NCBI RefSeq assembly: GCF_025564085.1
Contig: NZ_JAMGZJ010000075.1
Location: 186,001-250,000 of the forward strand
Reading direction: 5' to 3'
Origin: Silvania confinis
GTDB taxonomy: Bacteria > Pseudomonadota > Gammaproteobacteria > Enterobacterales > Enterobacteriaceae
DNA length: 64,000 nucleotides
Shown: one piece after another, positions 26,094-34,264 of the stretch
Layout: the number at the start of each line of letters is the position of its first letter
Position numbering within the stretch: position 1 is the stretch's first letter
The notes under the pieces: generated by a model
Databases searched by the model: none
Told to the model about the DNA's origin: nothing
What the model saw: only the letters and a program-made list of their open reading frames with translations
Made by a program: the position numbers and the translations under genes

Positions 26094-26561
26094 ATGAATG
26101 AAGATGACCTGTTCTGCCGCCGCCCAATGGGAATGCGCATGGCAATGATTGTGCGCCAGTGGCGTGCGGTGATTGACGACGCGATCCTCGAGACCGGGTT
26201 AACCCAGTCGAGCTGGACGGTGATGATGCAGCTTAAACAGCTTGGGGATAACGTCTCGGTGAGTGAACTGGCGGAAGTGCAGGGTATCGAACTGCCGCCG
26301 CTGATGCGCACACTCGCACAGCTGGAAAAGCAGGGTTATCTGCTGCGCACCACATCGCCTTATGACAAGCGCATCCGGCTGTTAACGCTCACGCCTGAAG
26401 GTAACGCGGTGCTGAAAACGCTGACCCAGGTTATCGAAACGTTCCAGGAACGGGTATCGCAGAATATCGCCCCGGAGCATATCGAGATTTTCAGCGCCAC
26501 ATTGAATCAAATCGCCTGCAACTTGCGGACAATCCGCGAAGAAGATAACAAGACCCCATAA
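26094..26561 (+). CDS. MarR-family repressor of the efflux operon
   Basis: A 155-residue winged-helix protein. LTQSSWTVMMQLKQLGDNVSVSELAEVQGIELPPLMRTLAQLEKQGYLLR gives the recognition helix, and the wing is YDKRIRLLTLTPEG. The first ATG with a good ribosome site is 26094. It is followed after 2 bp by the HlyD gene, so the three genes form one operon. Ligand unknown. Confidence 0.9.
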   Translation: MNEDDLFCRRPMGMRMAMIVRQWRAVIDDAILETGLTQSSWTVMMQLKQLGDNVSVSELAEVQGIELPPLMRTLAQLEKQGYLLRTTSPYDKRIRLLTLTPEGNAVLKTLTQVIETFQERVSQNIAPEHIEIFSATLNQIACNLRTIREEDNKTP

Positions 26562-26563
26562 TC

Positions 26564-27628
26564 ATGACCCCTGAACAAAAATTTGCCCGCTGGGTAAGGG
26601 TAAGTATTGCCTCTTTCCTGCTGATGTTTGTCTATTTTATCGTCGCCGACATCTGGATCCCGCTGACGCCGGACTCCACGGTGATGCGCGTAGTCACGCC
26701 TGTTTCGGCGCGTGTTTCCGGCTATGTGGCGGCGGTGCATGTGCACAACAACAGTCAGGTGAAGAAGGGCGATCTGCTGTTTGAACTCGACCCGACGCCG
26801 TTTCGTAACAAAGTCGAAGCGGCACAGATTGCGCTGGCGCAGGCGCGTTTGTCCAATCAGCAGCTCGACGCCCAGATTACGGCTGCCCAGGCCAGCCTGA
26901 AAACGGCCCAGCTCACCGCCCGCAACGACAAAGTCACCTTCGATCGCTACCAGCGTTTAAGCACCATGCAGAACGTCTCGCAGGCGGATCTGGATAAGGT
27001 GCGGACGACCTGGCAGAGCAGTGAGCAGTCGGTCGCCAGTCTGGATGCCAACATCCATCAGCTGCGCATTGAGCGCGGCGATCGTGACGAAACGCACAAC
27101 GTGACCCTGCAAAAGTACCGCAACGCGCTGGATGAAGCCGAGCTGAATCTTGGCTGGACGAAGGTGTACGCCGAGGCCGATGGCACGGTCAGCAACGTGC
27201 AGCTGAGCCCCGGTTTTTATGCCACCTCAGGCAGCGCCTCGCTGGCGTTGGTCAATAACCAGAGCGATATCGTGGCCGACTTCCGCGAGAAAAGCCTGCG
27301 TCATACCCGCCAGGGCACCGACGCCGCCGTGGTGTTTGATGCCTTCCCGGGCCACGTGTTCCGCGCCCACGTCACCAGCAGCGATGCCGGTATTCTGGCG
27401 GGTCAGGAGGCGGTCAATGGCGAACTGTCGCAACCGGAAACCTCTAATCGCTGGGTGCGTGACGCGCAGCGGATGCGCATACACGTGGCGCTCGACGAGC
27501 CGCTGCCGAAACACCTGCCGACCGGCGCGCGCGCCACCGTGCAGCTGTATAATAGCGAAGGTCCGTTTGCCCGTTTCTTCTCCGGGATGCAGATCCACCT
27601 CGTCAGCCTGCTGCACTATGTGTATTAA
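26564..27628 (+). CDS. HlyD/EmrA-like membrane fusion protein
   Basis: A 354-residue periplasmic adaptor: an N-terminal membrane anchor (about residues 13-35), barrel-sandwich halves and a coiled-coil hairpin (residues about 85-185). The segment VTPVSARVSGYVAAVHVHNNSQVKKGDLLFELD is the biotinyl-lipoyl-like part. It starts 2 bp after the MarR stop and ends 2 bp before the DUF2955 gene. Confidence 0.88.
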   Translation: MTPEQKFARWVRVSIASFLLMFVYFIVADIWIPLTPDSTVMRVVTPVSARVSGYVAAVHVHNNSQVKKGDLLFELDPTPFRNKVEAAQIALAQARLSNQQLDAQITAAQASLKTAQLTARNDKVTFDRYQRLSTMQNVSQADLDKVRTTWQSSEQSVASLDANIHQLRIERGDRDETHNVTLQKYRNALDEAELNLGWTKVYAEADGTVSNVQLSPGFYATSGSASLALVNNQSDIVADFREKSLRHTRQGTDAAVVFDAFPGHVFRAHVTSSDAGILAGQEAVNGELSQPETSNRWVRDAQRMRIHVALDEPLPKHLPTGARATVQLYNSEGPFARFFSGMQIHLVSLLHYVY

Positions 27629-27630
27629 CC

Positions 27631-28698
27631 ATGTCTATTAATACTCTCGCGCGGGTCTTTACCCCGCACGGCAACATCGTCTACACCGCCAACGATTTCC
27701 GCCAGACGCTGCGTATCGTGTTTGCCGGGATGATCGCCCTCAGCGTGTCGACCTTTTACAACACCAGCTATGGCGTCTTTTTTGTCATCTACCCGATCAT
27801 GCTGTTGTCGCTGGTGCCGGTGTTTAATCGCCACGTCGCGAAGCAGTTTGTGTTCAGTTCGGTGCTGAACTGCATCGAAATGGTGTTTATTATCGGCTAT
27901 CTGGCGCAGTGGCCGCTGATCATGACCCTGGTGGTGTTCGGCCTGTATGTGATCCGCTTTCGCTTTATGAGCCAGGGGCCGCTGTTCCTGTTTGGCTCGA
28001 TGGGGGTGGTGTGCCAGAGCACGATGCTCAACTTTATGAGTTACCCCACCACCAACTGGCACACGCTGCTGTTTTCGAACATCGAAGCCAGCGTGATGGC
28101 GGTGTGCCTGAGCGCGCTAATGCACTATCTGCTGCCGGACGTCGAGCCGCGCAAGCCCCCGCCGAGGCTGGAGAAAGACGTTGCCCGCGTGCGCCACGAG
28201 TCGCTGCTCTCCGGCACCGTGGCGACGGTGATTTTTGTGGTGTTCCAGATAAGCGATCTCAGCGATTCCCTGTCGGCGCTGATGGCCGGGATCCTGATCC
28301 TCTTTCCGATGCACTACCGCGGGGCGGTGCTCAGTTCCCTGTGGCGGGTGGTTGGGGTAGTGATCGGCTGCCTGTACATCCTGCTGGTGCAGATGGTGTT
28401 GTACAACCACAGCAGCCACATGCTGTTGATGATGCCGCTGATTGGCCTCGGGCTGGCGTTTGGCGCCCGCCTGCACGTGATGGAGAAGGTCGGGGCCGGG
28501 GTCGGGTTCGCCAGTATCACCACCATCGGGATTATGTTCGGCCAGAACATGCACCCGGACGGGGACCTGATCTTCAGCGATCTGTACCGCATCGTCTCGG
28601 TGACGGTGGCGCTGGTGGCGACCCTGACGCTGGTATTTGTGATGCACCTGCTGCTCAACTGCTTTGCTCCCACGCGCTACGTCATTCGCGAACAGTAA
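27631..28698 (+). CDS. DUF2955 inner-membrane protein (FUSC/AaeB-like)
   Basis: A 355-residue protein with about ten hydrophobic segments in two blocks separated by a soluble loop near residue 170-185 (RKPPPRLEKD). This is the DUF2955 architecture, which is distantly similar to aromatic acid exporters of the AaeB/FUSC group. It begins 2 bp after the HlyD gene and probably pairs with it in efflux of a small organic compound. Confidence 0.85.
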   Translation: MSINTLARVFTPHGNIVYTANDFRQTLRIVFAGMIALSVSTFYNTSYGVFFVIYPIMLLSLVPVFNRHVAKQFVFSSVLNCIEMVFIIGYLAQWPLIMTLVVFGLYVIRFRFMSQGPLFLFGSMGVVCQSTMLNFMSYPTTNWHTLLFSNIEASVMAVCLSALMHYLLPDVEPRKPPPRLEKDVARVRHESLLSGTVATVIFVVFQISDLSDSLSALMAGILILFPMHYRGAVLSSLWRVVGVVIGCLYILLVQMVLYNHSSHMLLMMPLIGLGLAFGARLHVMEKVGAGVGFASITTIGIMFGQNMHPDGDLIFSDLYRIVSVTVALVATLTLVFVMHLLLNCFAPTRYVIREQ

Positions 28699-28768
28699 CG
28701 CACACATTTTCTGCATTCTGTGCTATCACTGTCGGTCGTTAAATTGAGCGATAACAAGGACAAAAGGC

Positions 28769-30442
28769 ATGTGGCAGACGCGGGCGCTGGAGTTAAATAA
28801 TCAGGCTTACTGGAACTGGGATAAGGCCTGTGAGCTGGTGGAATACGCCGTCGCGCATGACTTTAACACTGTGATTGTCGGGCAGGTGGCGCTGTTCGAT
28901 ATGCTGGTCTCGCCCAAAGGCTACACGCCGCATCACTACAACGACCGCCTCTCCAGCCAGCAGCGCGCTCGCTGCGTGTACCTCAACCGGCTGGGGGCAT
29001 TGTGCCAGCAAAAAGGGCTGCGTTTTTATCTGCAGGCGAAGGAGTTTAACTTCCCGACCGACCTACTGCTGGCGCATCCCCACCTGTTTGATCCGGCGCA
29101 GGGCGTCCGCTTTGACGTGGATTTCTGGTGCGGCTACCTTGCCGCCAAAGTGTCGCTGATCTGCCAGCGCATTCCGGCGCTGAGCGGGCTGTTGATCGCC
29201 ATTTCCAACACCGACGGCCTGCTGCCCATTTCGCGCCCGAACTGGGAGCTGTCCCCCGCCGATGCGATGAGTTTCTCCCCCCGGGATGAACGCAGCCTGA
29301 CCCTCTACAGCCGCTGCTTTAACGCCCTGGCCCGCGCCATGCAAAACGAGAATAAGCATCTGGTGCTGCGCGTATTCCCGGCCGGGAATCACGATCTGGG
29401 CAACGTGCTGGAGGCTATTCGCCCGCTGCCTGAAAGCGTCAGCGTCTCTATCAAGCTAACCCCGGAGCGCTTCTGGCCCTCGTTCCCGAACAACCCGGCG
29501 CTGCTGGCGGTGCAGGAGCGTGAGGTATGGGCCGATATTGATCTGGTGGGCGAAGAGGTGGGCTGGGGGATTTTCCCGTTCCCGCGCATTGATGAGCTGC
29601 AGGGGCGTCTGCTGTGGTGTCGCAGTAATCCGGCGATCCGCGGGGCGGTGTGTAAAACCAGCTGGGAAGGCGTCGATAACCACTGGATCATGGGCACCCT
29701 CAGCGAGTGCAATTTACTGGCCTGCAGCCGCATGCTGGCAAGCGAGGATCGGCATCTTTCCCGGACGCAGCTGCTGATGTACTGGCTGGACGAATGCTAC
29801 GGCTGGCACCCCGAGCCAGAGGTCTTTGCCCGGTTCAGCGCGCTGCTGGAGCAGGCCGGGCAGGTGCTGTACAGCGCGATCTACGTGCGCGATCACGTGT
29901 TCCATCGCCACAGCCAGGTGCCGGAAAGCTACGGCCAGGCGGTGTGGAGCCTCTACGGCCAGCTGAACCGCACCCACTGGCTCCCCGGTTCGGAGCGCGA
30001 TATTTTCTTCAACGCCAGCGATGTCGACACCTCTGCCGCCTGCCTGTCGCGCATTGCGAAAGAGAAAGACGACGCCCGCGAGGCCTCCTCGGCGCTGCGC
30101 GAGCAGGCGCTGGCGTTTGCCCGCACCGCCGACTTCCCCCATGCCCTTCACCGTCGCTGGCTCGAGGAGTGGCAGGGCTTTGCCCTGTACTGCCATCTGT
30201 TCCTGCACGCGCAGAAAGCGTTTTTCACCCTGCGTTTTGCCCGCGAGGTGGAGAACAGCTGGAGCATGCGCGAGATTTGCCAGATCAACATTCAGGAGCT
30301 GTATCGCAGCGCCGCCGAGATGGAAGACTACTGCGAGAAGCATGTGGATGCCTCGCCCGGCCTGCATGTTTTGTTCGATCCCACGCGCGTTCGCGCCCTG
30401 GCGGACAGCCTGAGCGATGAGCTGAAAACCCTGAAAGGCTAA
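28769..30442 (+). CDS. Putative TIM-barrel, glycosidase-like protein of unknown family
   Basis: 557 residues. The N-terminal half reads like the barrel of alpha-glucuronidase-type (GH67-like) or related TIM-barrel enzymes: AVAHDFNTVIVGQVALF, YLNRLGALCQQKGLRFYLQAKEFNFP, and the segment LSGLLIAISNTDGLLP. No signal peptide, so it acts in the cytosol. A strong terminator follows, so it is transcribed separately from the next genes, but it fits the same sugar locus. No firm family can be given, and no catalytic residues can be assigned from sequence. Confidence 0.6.
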   Translation: MWQTRALELNNQAYWNWDKACELVEYAVAHDFNTVIVGQVALFDMLVSPKGYTPHHYNDRLSSQQRARCVYLNRLGALCQQKGLRFYLQAKEFNFPTDLLLAHPHLFDPAQGVRFDVDFWCGYLAAKVSLICQRIPALSGLLIAISNTDGLLPISRPNWELSPADAMSFSPRDERSLTLYSRCFNALARAMQNENKHLVLRVFPAGNHDLGNVLEAIRPLPESVSVSIKLTPERFWPSFPNNPALLAVQEREVWADIDLVGEEVGWGIFPFPRIDELQGRLLWCRSNPAIRGAVCKTSWEGVDNHWIMGTLSECNLLACSRMLASEDRHLSRTQLLMYWLDECYGWHPEPEVFARFSALLEQAGQVLYSAIYVRDHVFHRHSQVPESYGQAVWSLYGQLNRTHWLPGSERDIFFNASDVDTSAACLSRIAKEKDDAREASSALREQALAFARTADFPHALHRRWLEEWQGFALYCHLFLHAQKAFFTLRFAREVENSWSMREICQINIQELYRSAAEMEDYCEKHVDASPGLHVLFDPTRVRALADSLSDELKTLKG

Positions 30443-30461
30443 TCCCGACCCGATGGACAAT

Positions 30462-30491
30462 ATAGCGTGATGCAGATCACGCTATTTTTTT
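30462..30491. terminator. Strong terminator that also reads as a CRP-like dyad
   Basis: A perfect 10-bp stem (ATAGCGTGAT/ATCACGCTAT) closes a GCAG loop and is followed by TTTTTTT. It ends the 557-residue gene 20 bp after its stop. The stem includes GTGATGCAGATCAC, a GTGA-N6-TCAC pair, so the same DNA could be a CRP site. Confidence 0.85.
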
Positions 30492-30564
30492 GGCTGCAGA
30501 TCGCGAGGTGATCTGTATCACATCCTCACGCATCCCTTCCGGGCGCAATGTGATGCCCGTCACG
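30467..30564. promoter_or_regulatory. Three CRP-like sites with 41- and 42-bp spacing
   Basis: GTGA-N6-TCAC cores lie at 30467-30480 (GTGATGCAGATCAC), 30508-30521 (GTGATCTGTATCAC) and 30550-30563 (GTGATGCCCGTCAC). Centres are 41 and 42 bp apart, about four helical turns. The second is the best (AGGTGATCTGTATCACAT) and the third reads TGTGA-N6-TCACG. A TAATAAT (30621-30627) could be the -10 element of the promoter for the genes at 30703 and after. This fits catabolite control of a PTS-linked operon. Confidence 0.6.
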
Positions 30565-30702
30565 CCGCGTCGCGCCTGCGCTGACGGTTTGTGAGTCGCC
30601 GGGCAAATCCTGCCAATCCCTAATAATGGCTGCTCGCCACATCTATCAAACCCGCTGATGATATCGCCGCAATGTATTAGTTCCACGCAAGAAGAGGGCA
30701 CT

Positions 30703-33144
30703 ATGGACTGGCAGTTATCACAGGGCGACGCGCTGACGCGCTTTCTGTTTTCAGCGGCAAAAGCGGAGCGGTTTGCCGAGTTCTATACCGGCGAAGCAAC
30801 GGATCCGGCGATCGATTACCACTTTCGCAACGGCGCGGGACCCAAAGACGCGTCGTTCTGCCGGCGGGTGTTTCGCGAAACCCACGCCCGGCGCACGGTT
30901 GATCCTCTTCAGGCTTTGCCCTGCCATGAAGTCACTTTCACCGGCGAAAGCGATACCGTTTCGTTCTCTGACTTTCGCCACGTCGCCTACCACGTTCAGC
31001 GCTGGCTGACGGTCGATCTTTTTGCGCCTGCCACCGGCGAGTTCCGCTTTCGTCTTGCCACCTGCGGCGGGGTGCGGATCTGGCATCAGGGCCAACAGGT
31101 GGTCTGTTTTACGCCGTTTACCCGCAATCAGATGCAGCCGATCGAGGTCACACTGCCGCTTACTGCCGGGCAAAACCGCCTGCTGATCCATCTTGATGAG
31201 CTGTTCGAACGTGACACTATTTTTGCCCTGCAGATGGTTTATCTGGATACGCCCGCGCTGGGCGTCGCCTTGCCGAATATCGATGGCAAGGCGGTCAATG
31301 CCCTGAACCAGTTTGCGGGCGGTCTGCGCCCGGAACTGGCTGCGTTCAACCATACCGTGCGGGTGCACTGCAAAGAACCTGCGCCAGATGGCCTGGTCTG
31401 CGGCGGCGAACTGCACGGGATGGGCAACGATAACTTTACGCCTCTGACGCTCGATTTTGGCTCGGTGGCGGCAGGCGCAACGGCGCTGTCGCTGCCGTTA
31501 CCGCTGGAAACGGGCGAGGCGCACTACCAGCTGCGCCTGACGCTGACCCGGGACGGGGTGACCTTAACCCGCTACCTGGGCGTAAACGTGATGCCGGATA
31601 CGCCCGTTAAGGCCAGCGCCGATACCCTGGCCGGGCGCAAGCAGGAAGCGCTGCGCTATACCGCTCAACACGGCATGGATCGCACCGGTCGCCTGCTGGC
31701 GATGCTGCACCTGGGCGAGGTTGGCCCGGAGAGCGAGCGCTTACTGCAAAGCACCCTGAAGCGCATCAGCGCCCGGGAAGACTGCGCTGATTTTTCGCTG
31801 GTGCCGCTGCTGTGGATCTGGCGCTATCACCAGGGAGAACATTTCCCGCCGACCCTGTGGCGGCGGGTGAAATCGACCCTGCTGGGCTATCGCTACTGGC
31901 TGGACGAGCCGGGCTGCGACGTGATGTGGTTCTGGAGTGAAAACCACGCCCTGTGCTTCCACACCGCCCAGTACCTGGCCGGGCAGTTTTTCCCGGACGA
32001 ACGTTTTATCGCCTCCGGGCGCAGCGGGCGCGAGCAGCAGCAGATCGCCCACGCGCGCCTGATGCAGTGGTTCGACGCCATCGAAGTCCACGGCTTTGTC
32101 GAGTGGAACTCCGCGCCCTATTACCCGGTAGATTACATTGGCCTGTTTGCCCTGTATCAGATGGCGGAACACGCGGCGATCCGCGAGCGGGCACGCGGGC
32201 TGATCGACCGCCTGATGCAGCAAAGCGCGCTGCACTATCAGCACGGCGTGGCGGCGGGCACCATGGGCCGGGTGTATGAAAAAGAGCTGCTGGCCGGCAG
32301 TCTGACCGAGCTGTCTGCCTACGGGGCCGTGGCCTGGGGCCAGGGCGGCTATAACCGTAAATGCGCGTCGCTGCCGCTGTTTTGCGCCAGCGATTACGTC
32401 CCGCCTGCACAGGCGGCGCAGTCTGCGCAGCTGACCTACGGGGCGCTGTCGGCCTGGTATCGCTGCGGCGGCGGCAACATCGTGGTGTGGAAAGCGCCAG
32501 GGGTGAGTTTGTCCTCCTGCGTCGATCACCACACCGGCGAATCTGGCCATCAACAGCACCTGGTCGATCTGCAGTTTGCCTCGCGTTTCGACGCCAAAAT
32601 CTGGATTAATCACCCTGGCGAAGCCGAGCCGGGCGGAGAAAAACGCCCCTCATTCTGGGCCGGGAACGCGGTGATGCCCCGCGTGGTGCAGGCGGACCAT
32701 CGCGCCATGCTGTTATGGGATATCGCGGGCGAGGATTGCCTGCCGTGGACCCATGTTCATCTACCCAATGAAGCGTTCGACTGCGTCATCACCCTGGAAA
32801 CCGGGCGGATTGTGCGCGCCGGTCAGGCCTTCGCGGCGGTGCTCTGTACCGCGCCGCTGCAGGCCATCACCGAAGGGTTAACCGCCGGGAGCGAATGCCG
32901 GGCGATGGGGCGCCAGGTGGCGTGGTATCTCGACGCCGGACAGGGTGACAACGCGGACTTTGCCGCCTTCTGCACCCGTATCGCGGGGCTGCAGTTCCAG
33001 CTTGATGCGGCGCAGCAGAAGGCCTGGGTAAGCGATGCTACGTCGGGCGAGGTGATGACCATCGATATGGCCGGGACACACCACCCGTTCCCGGCGCTGG
33101 AAACGAGCGAGCTGTGGGTGGAACACACAGGAGTGAAAGGATGA
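30703..33144 (+). CDS. Large cytosolic protein of the uronide/PTS locus, unknown family
   Basis: 813 residues. The start MDWQLSQGD at 30703 has GAGGGC upstream; earlier Met starts have none. There is no signal peptide. The N-terminal about 250 residues look like a beta-sandwich (RFRLATCGGVRIWHQGQQVVCF); the centre (about 300-560) is helical with WFWSENHALCFHTAQYLAGQFFP, EWNSAPYYPVDYIGLFALYQMAE and similar Trp/His/Tyr-rich stretches, reminiscent of (alpha/alpha)6 lyases and hydrolases. The C-terminal part is again beta. The stop overlaps the start of the GH105 gene (ATGA). It is probably an enzyme acting on an imported oligosaccharide. No known family could be named. Confidence 0.65.
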   Translation: MDWQLSQGDALTRFLFSAAKAERFAEFYTGEATDPAIDYHFRNGAGPKDASFCRRVFRETHARRTVDPLQALPCHEVTFTGESDTVSFSDFRHVAYHVQRWLTVDLFAPATGEFRFRLATCGGVRIWHQGQQVVCFTPFTRNQMQPIEVTLPLTAGQNRLLIHLDELFERDTIFALQMVYLDTPALGVALPNIDGKAVNALNQFAGGLRPELAAFNHTVRVHCKEPAPDGLVCGGELHGMGNDNFTPLTLDFGSVAAGATALSLPLPLETGEAHYQLRLTLTRDGVTLTRYLGVNVMPDTPVKASADTLAGRKQEALRYTAQHGMDRTGRLLAMLHLGEVGPESERLLQSTLKRISAREDCADFSLVPLLWIWRYHQGEHFPPTLWRRVKSTLLGYRYWLDEPGCDVMWFWSENHALCFHTAQYLAGQFFPDERFIASGRSGREQQQIAHARLMQWFDAIEVHGFVEWNSAPYYPVDYIGLFALYQMAEHAAIRERARGLIDRLMQQSALHYQHGVAAGTMGRVYEKELLAGSLTELSAYGAVAWGQGGYNRKCASLPLFCASDYVPPAQAAQSAQLTYGALSAWYRCGGGNIVVWKAPGVSLSSCVDHHTGESGHQQHLVDLQFASRFDAKIWINHPGEAEPGGEKRPSFWAGNAVMPRVVQADHRAMLLWDIAGEDCLPWTHVHLPNEAFDCVITLETGRIVRAGQAFAAVLCTAPLQAITEGLTAGSECRAMGRQVAWYLDAGQGDNADFAAFCTRIAGLQFQLDAAQQKAWVSDATSGEVMTIDMAGTHHPFPALETSELWVEHTGVKG

Positions 33145-34223
33145 TCAAGGACGACACCATGGCCACGCTGGATCGCGTGGTGCGCGGCTTTTGCCGCCTG
33201 AAGAACCTGAACGAGGTCGGCACAGGCGACGGGTTTGCGATCCATTTCGAAGAGTGGGAGTGGGAGGTTGGCGTCGGGCTGTACGGCTTCTGGCGTTATG
33301 CACAGTTTTGCGAGGATGCGGCCCTGCAGCGGTCGATCCTCGCATGGTATGAGCAGCAGATCGCTAAAGGGCTGCCGGCGATTCAGATCAACACCACCGC
33401 GCCGATGATCGCCCTGGCGCTGGTGGCCGGGCACCATCAGCGCCCGGATCTGCTGGCGACGGTCAACGATTGGGCCGACGCACTGCTGCGCGATCTGCCC
33501 CGCACCGAAGAGGGCGGGTTTCAGCACGTGGTGAAAGAGCAGCCCAACACCGGCCAGCTGTGGGATGACACCCTGTTTATGACCTGCCTGTTCCTCGGGG
33601 TGGCGGGGATTGTGCTTAAGCGCCGCGATCTGATTGATGAGGCGGGGTATCAGTTTCTGCTGCATACCCGCTACTTAAGCGACCCGGCCAGCGGGCTTTG
33701 GTATCACGGTTGGACGTTCGTGGATAAGCACCACTTTGCGGGCGCGTTTTGGGCGCGCGGCAATGCGTGGGTCACGGTCGCTATCCCAGAATTTATTGAA
33801 CTGATGGGTGAACACCTGGATGCGGGGATCCGCCGCTATCTGGCGCAGGTGGTTGCCCGTCAGGTTCGTACCCTGTGCGCGTGCCAGGCCGACAACGGCA
33901 TGTGGCACACCGTGCTCGACGATCCGCTCTCGCCGCAGGAGTCATCTGCCACGGCGGGGATCGCCTGGGGCATGCTGCGCGGCGTGCGGATGGGCATTCT
34001 TGATGACGCCGTGGCCGTGCATGCGCTGCGGGCGTTTGACGCTGTGCTGGCGCGGATCGACGACGGGGGCATTGTCCTTGAAGCGTCGCGCGGCACCATG
34101 CTGGGCTGGGATATTCAGTATTACTGCGATATCGCCATGGCCCCGGTTCCTTACGCTCAGGCGTTAACCATGCTGCTCCTGCTGGAGGTGGAGCAGGGTA
34201 ACTGGCTGGGCACCACGCGGTGA
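33141..34223 (+). CDS. GH105/GH88-type unsaturated uronyl hydrolase
   Basis: A 360-residue (alpha/alpha)6-barrel enzyme. The segment NTGQLWDDTLFMTCLFLG has the catalytic Asp pair (Asp142/Asp143; YteR uses Asp143), and HGWTF with FWARGNAWVTVAIPEF (residues 190-216) is a family signature. Such enzymes remove the 4,5-unsaturated uronic acid from the non-reducing end of lyase products. The start overlaps the preceding stop by 4 bp (ATGA); an upstream Met is less likely. Cytosolic, as no signal peptide is present. The PTS gene follows 41 bp later. Confidence 0.85.
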   Translation: MIKDDTMATLDRVVRGFCRLKNLNEVGTGDGFAIHFEEWEWEVGVGLYGFWRYAQFCEDAALQRSILAWYEQQIAKGLPAIQINTTAPMIALALVAGHHQRPDLLATVNDWADALLRDLPRTEEGGFQHVVKEQPNTGQLWDDTLFMTCLFLGVAGIVLKRRDLIDEAGYQFLLHTRYLSDPASGLWYHGWTFVDKHHFAGAFWARGNAWVTVAIPEFIELMGEHLDAGIRRYLAQVVARQVRTLCACQADNGMWHTVLDDPLSPQESSATAGIAWGMLRGVRMGILDDAVAVHALRAFDAVLARIDDGGIVLEASRGTMLGWDIQYYCDIAMAPVPYAQALTMLLLLEVEQGNWLGTTR

Positions 34224-34264
34224 AGTGATCCTTTCTGAACGATGATAGCTGGAGATAATAATAA

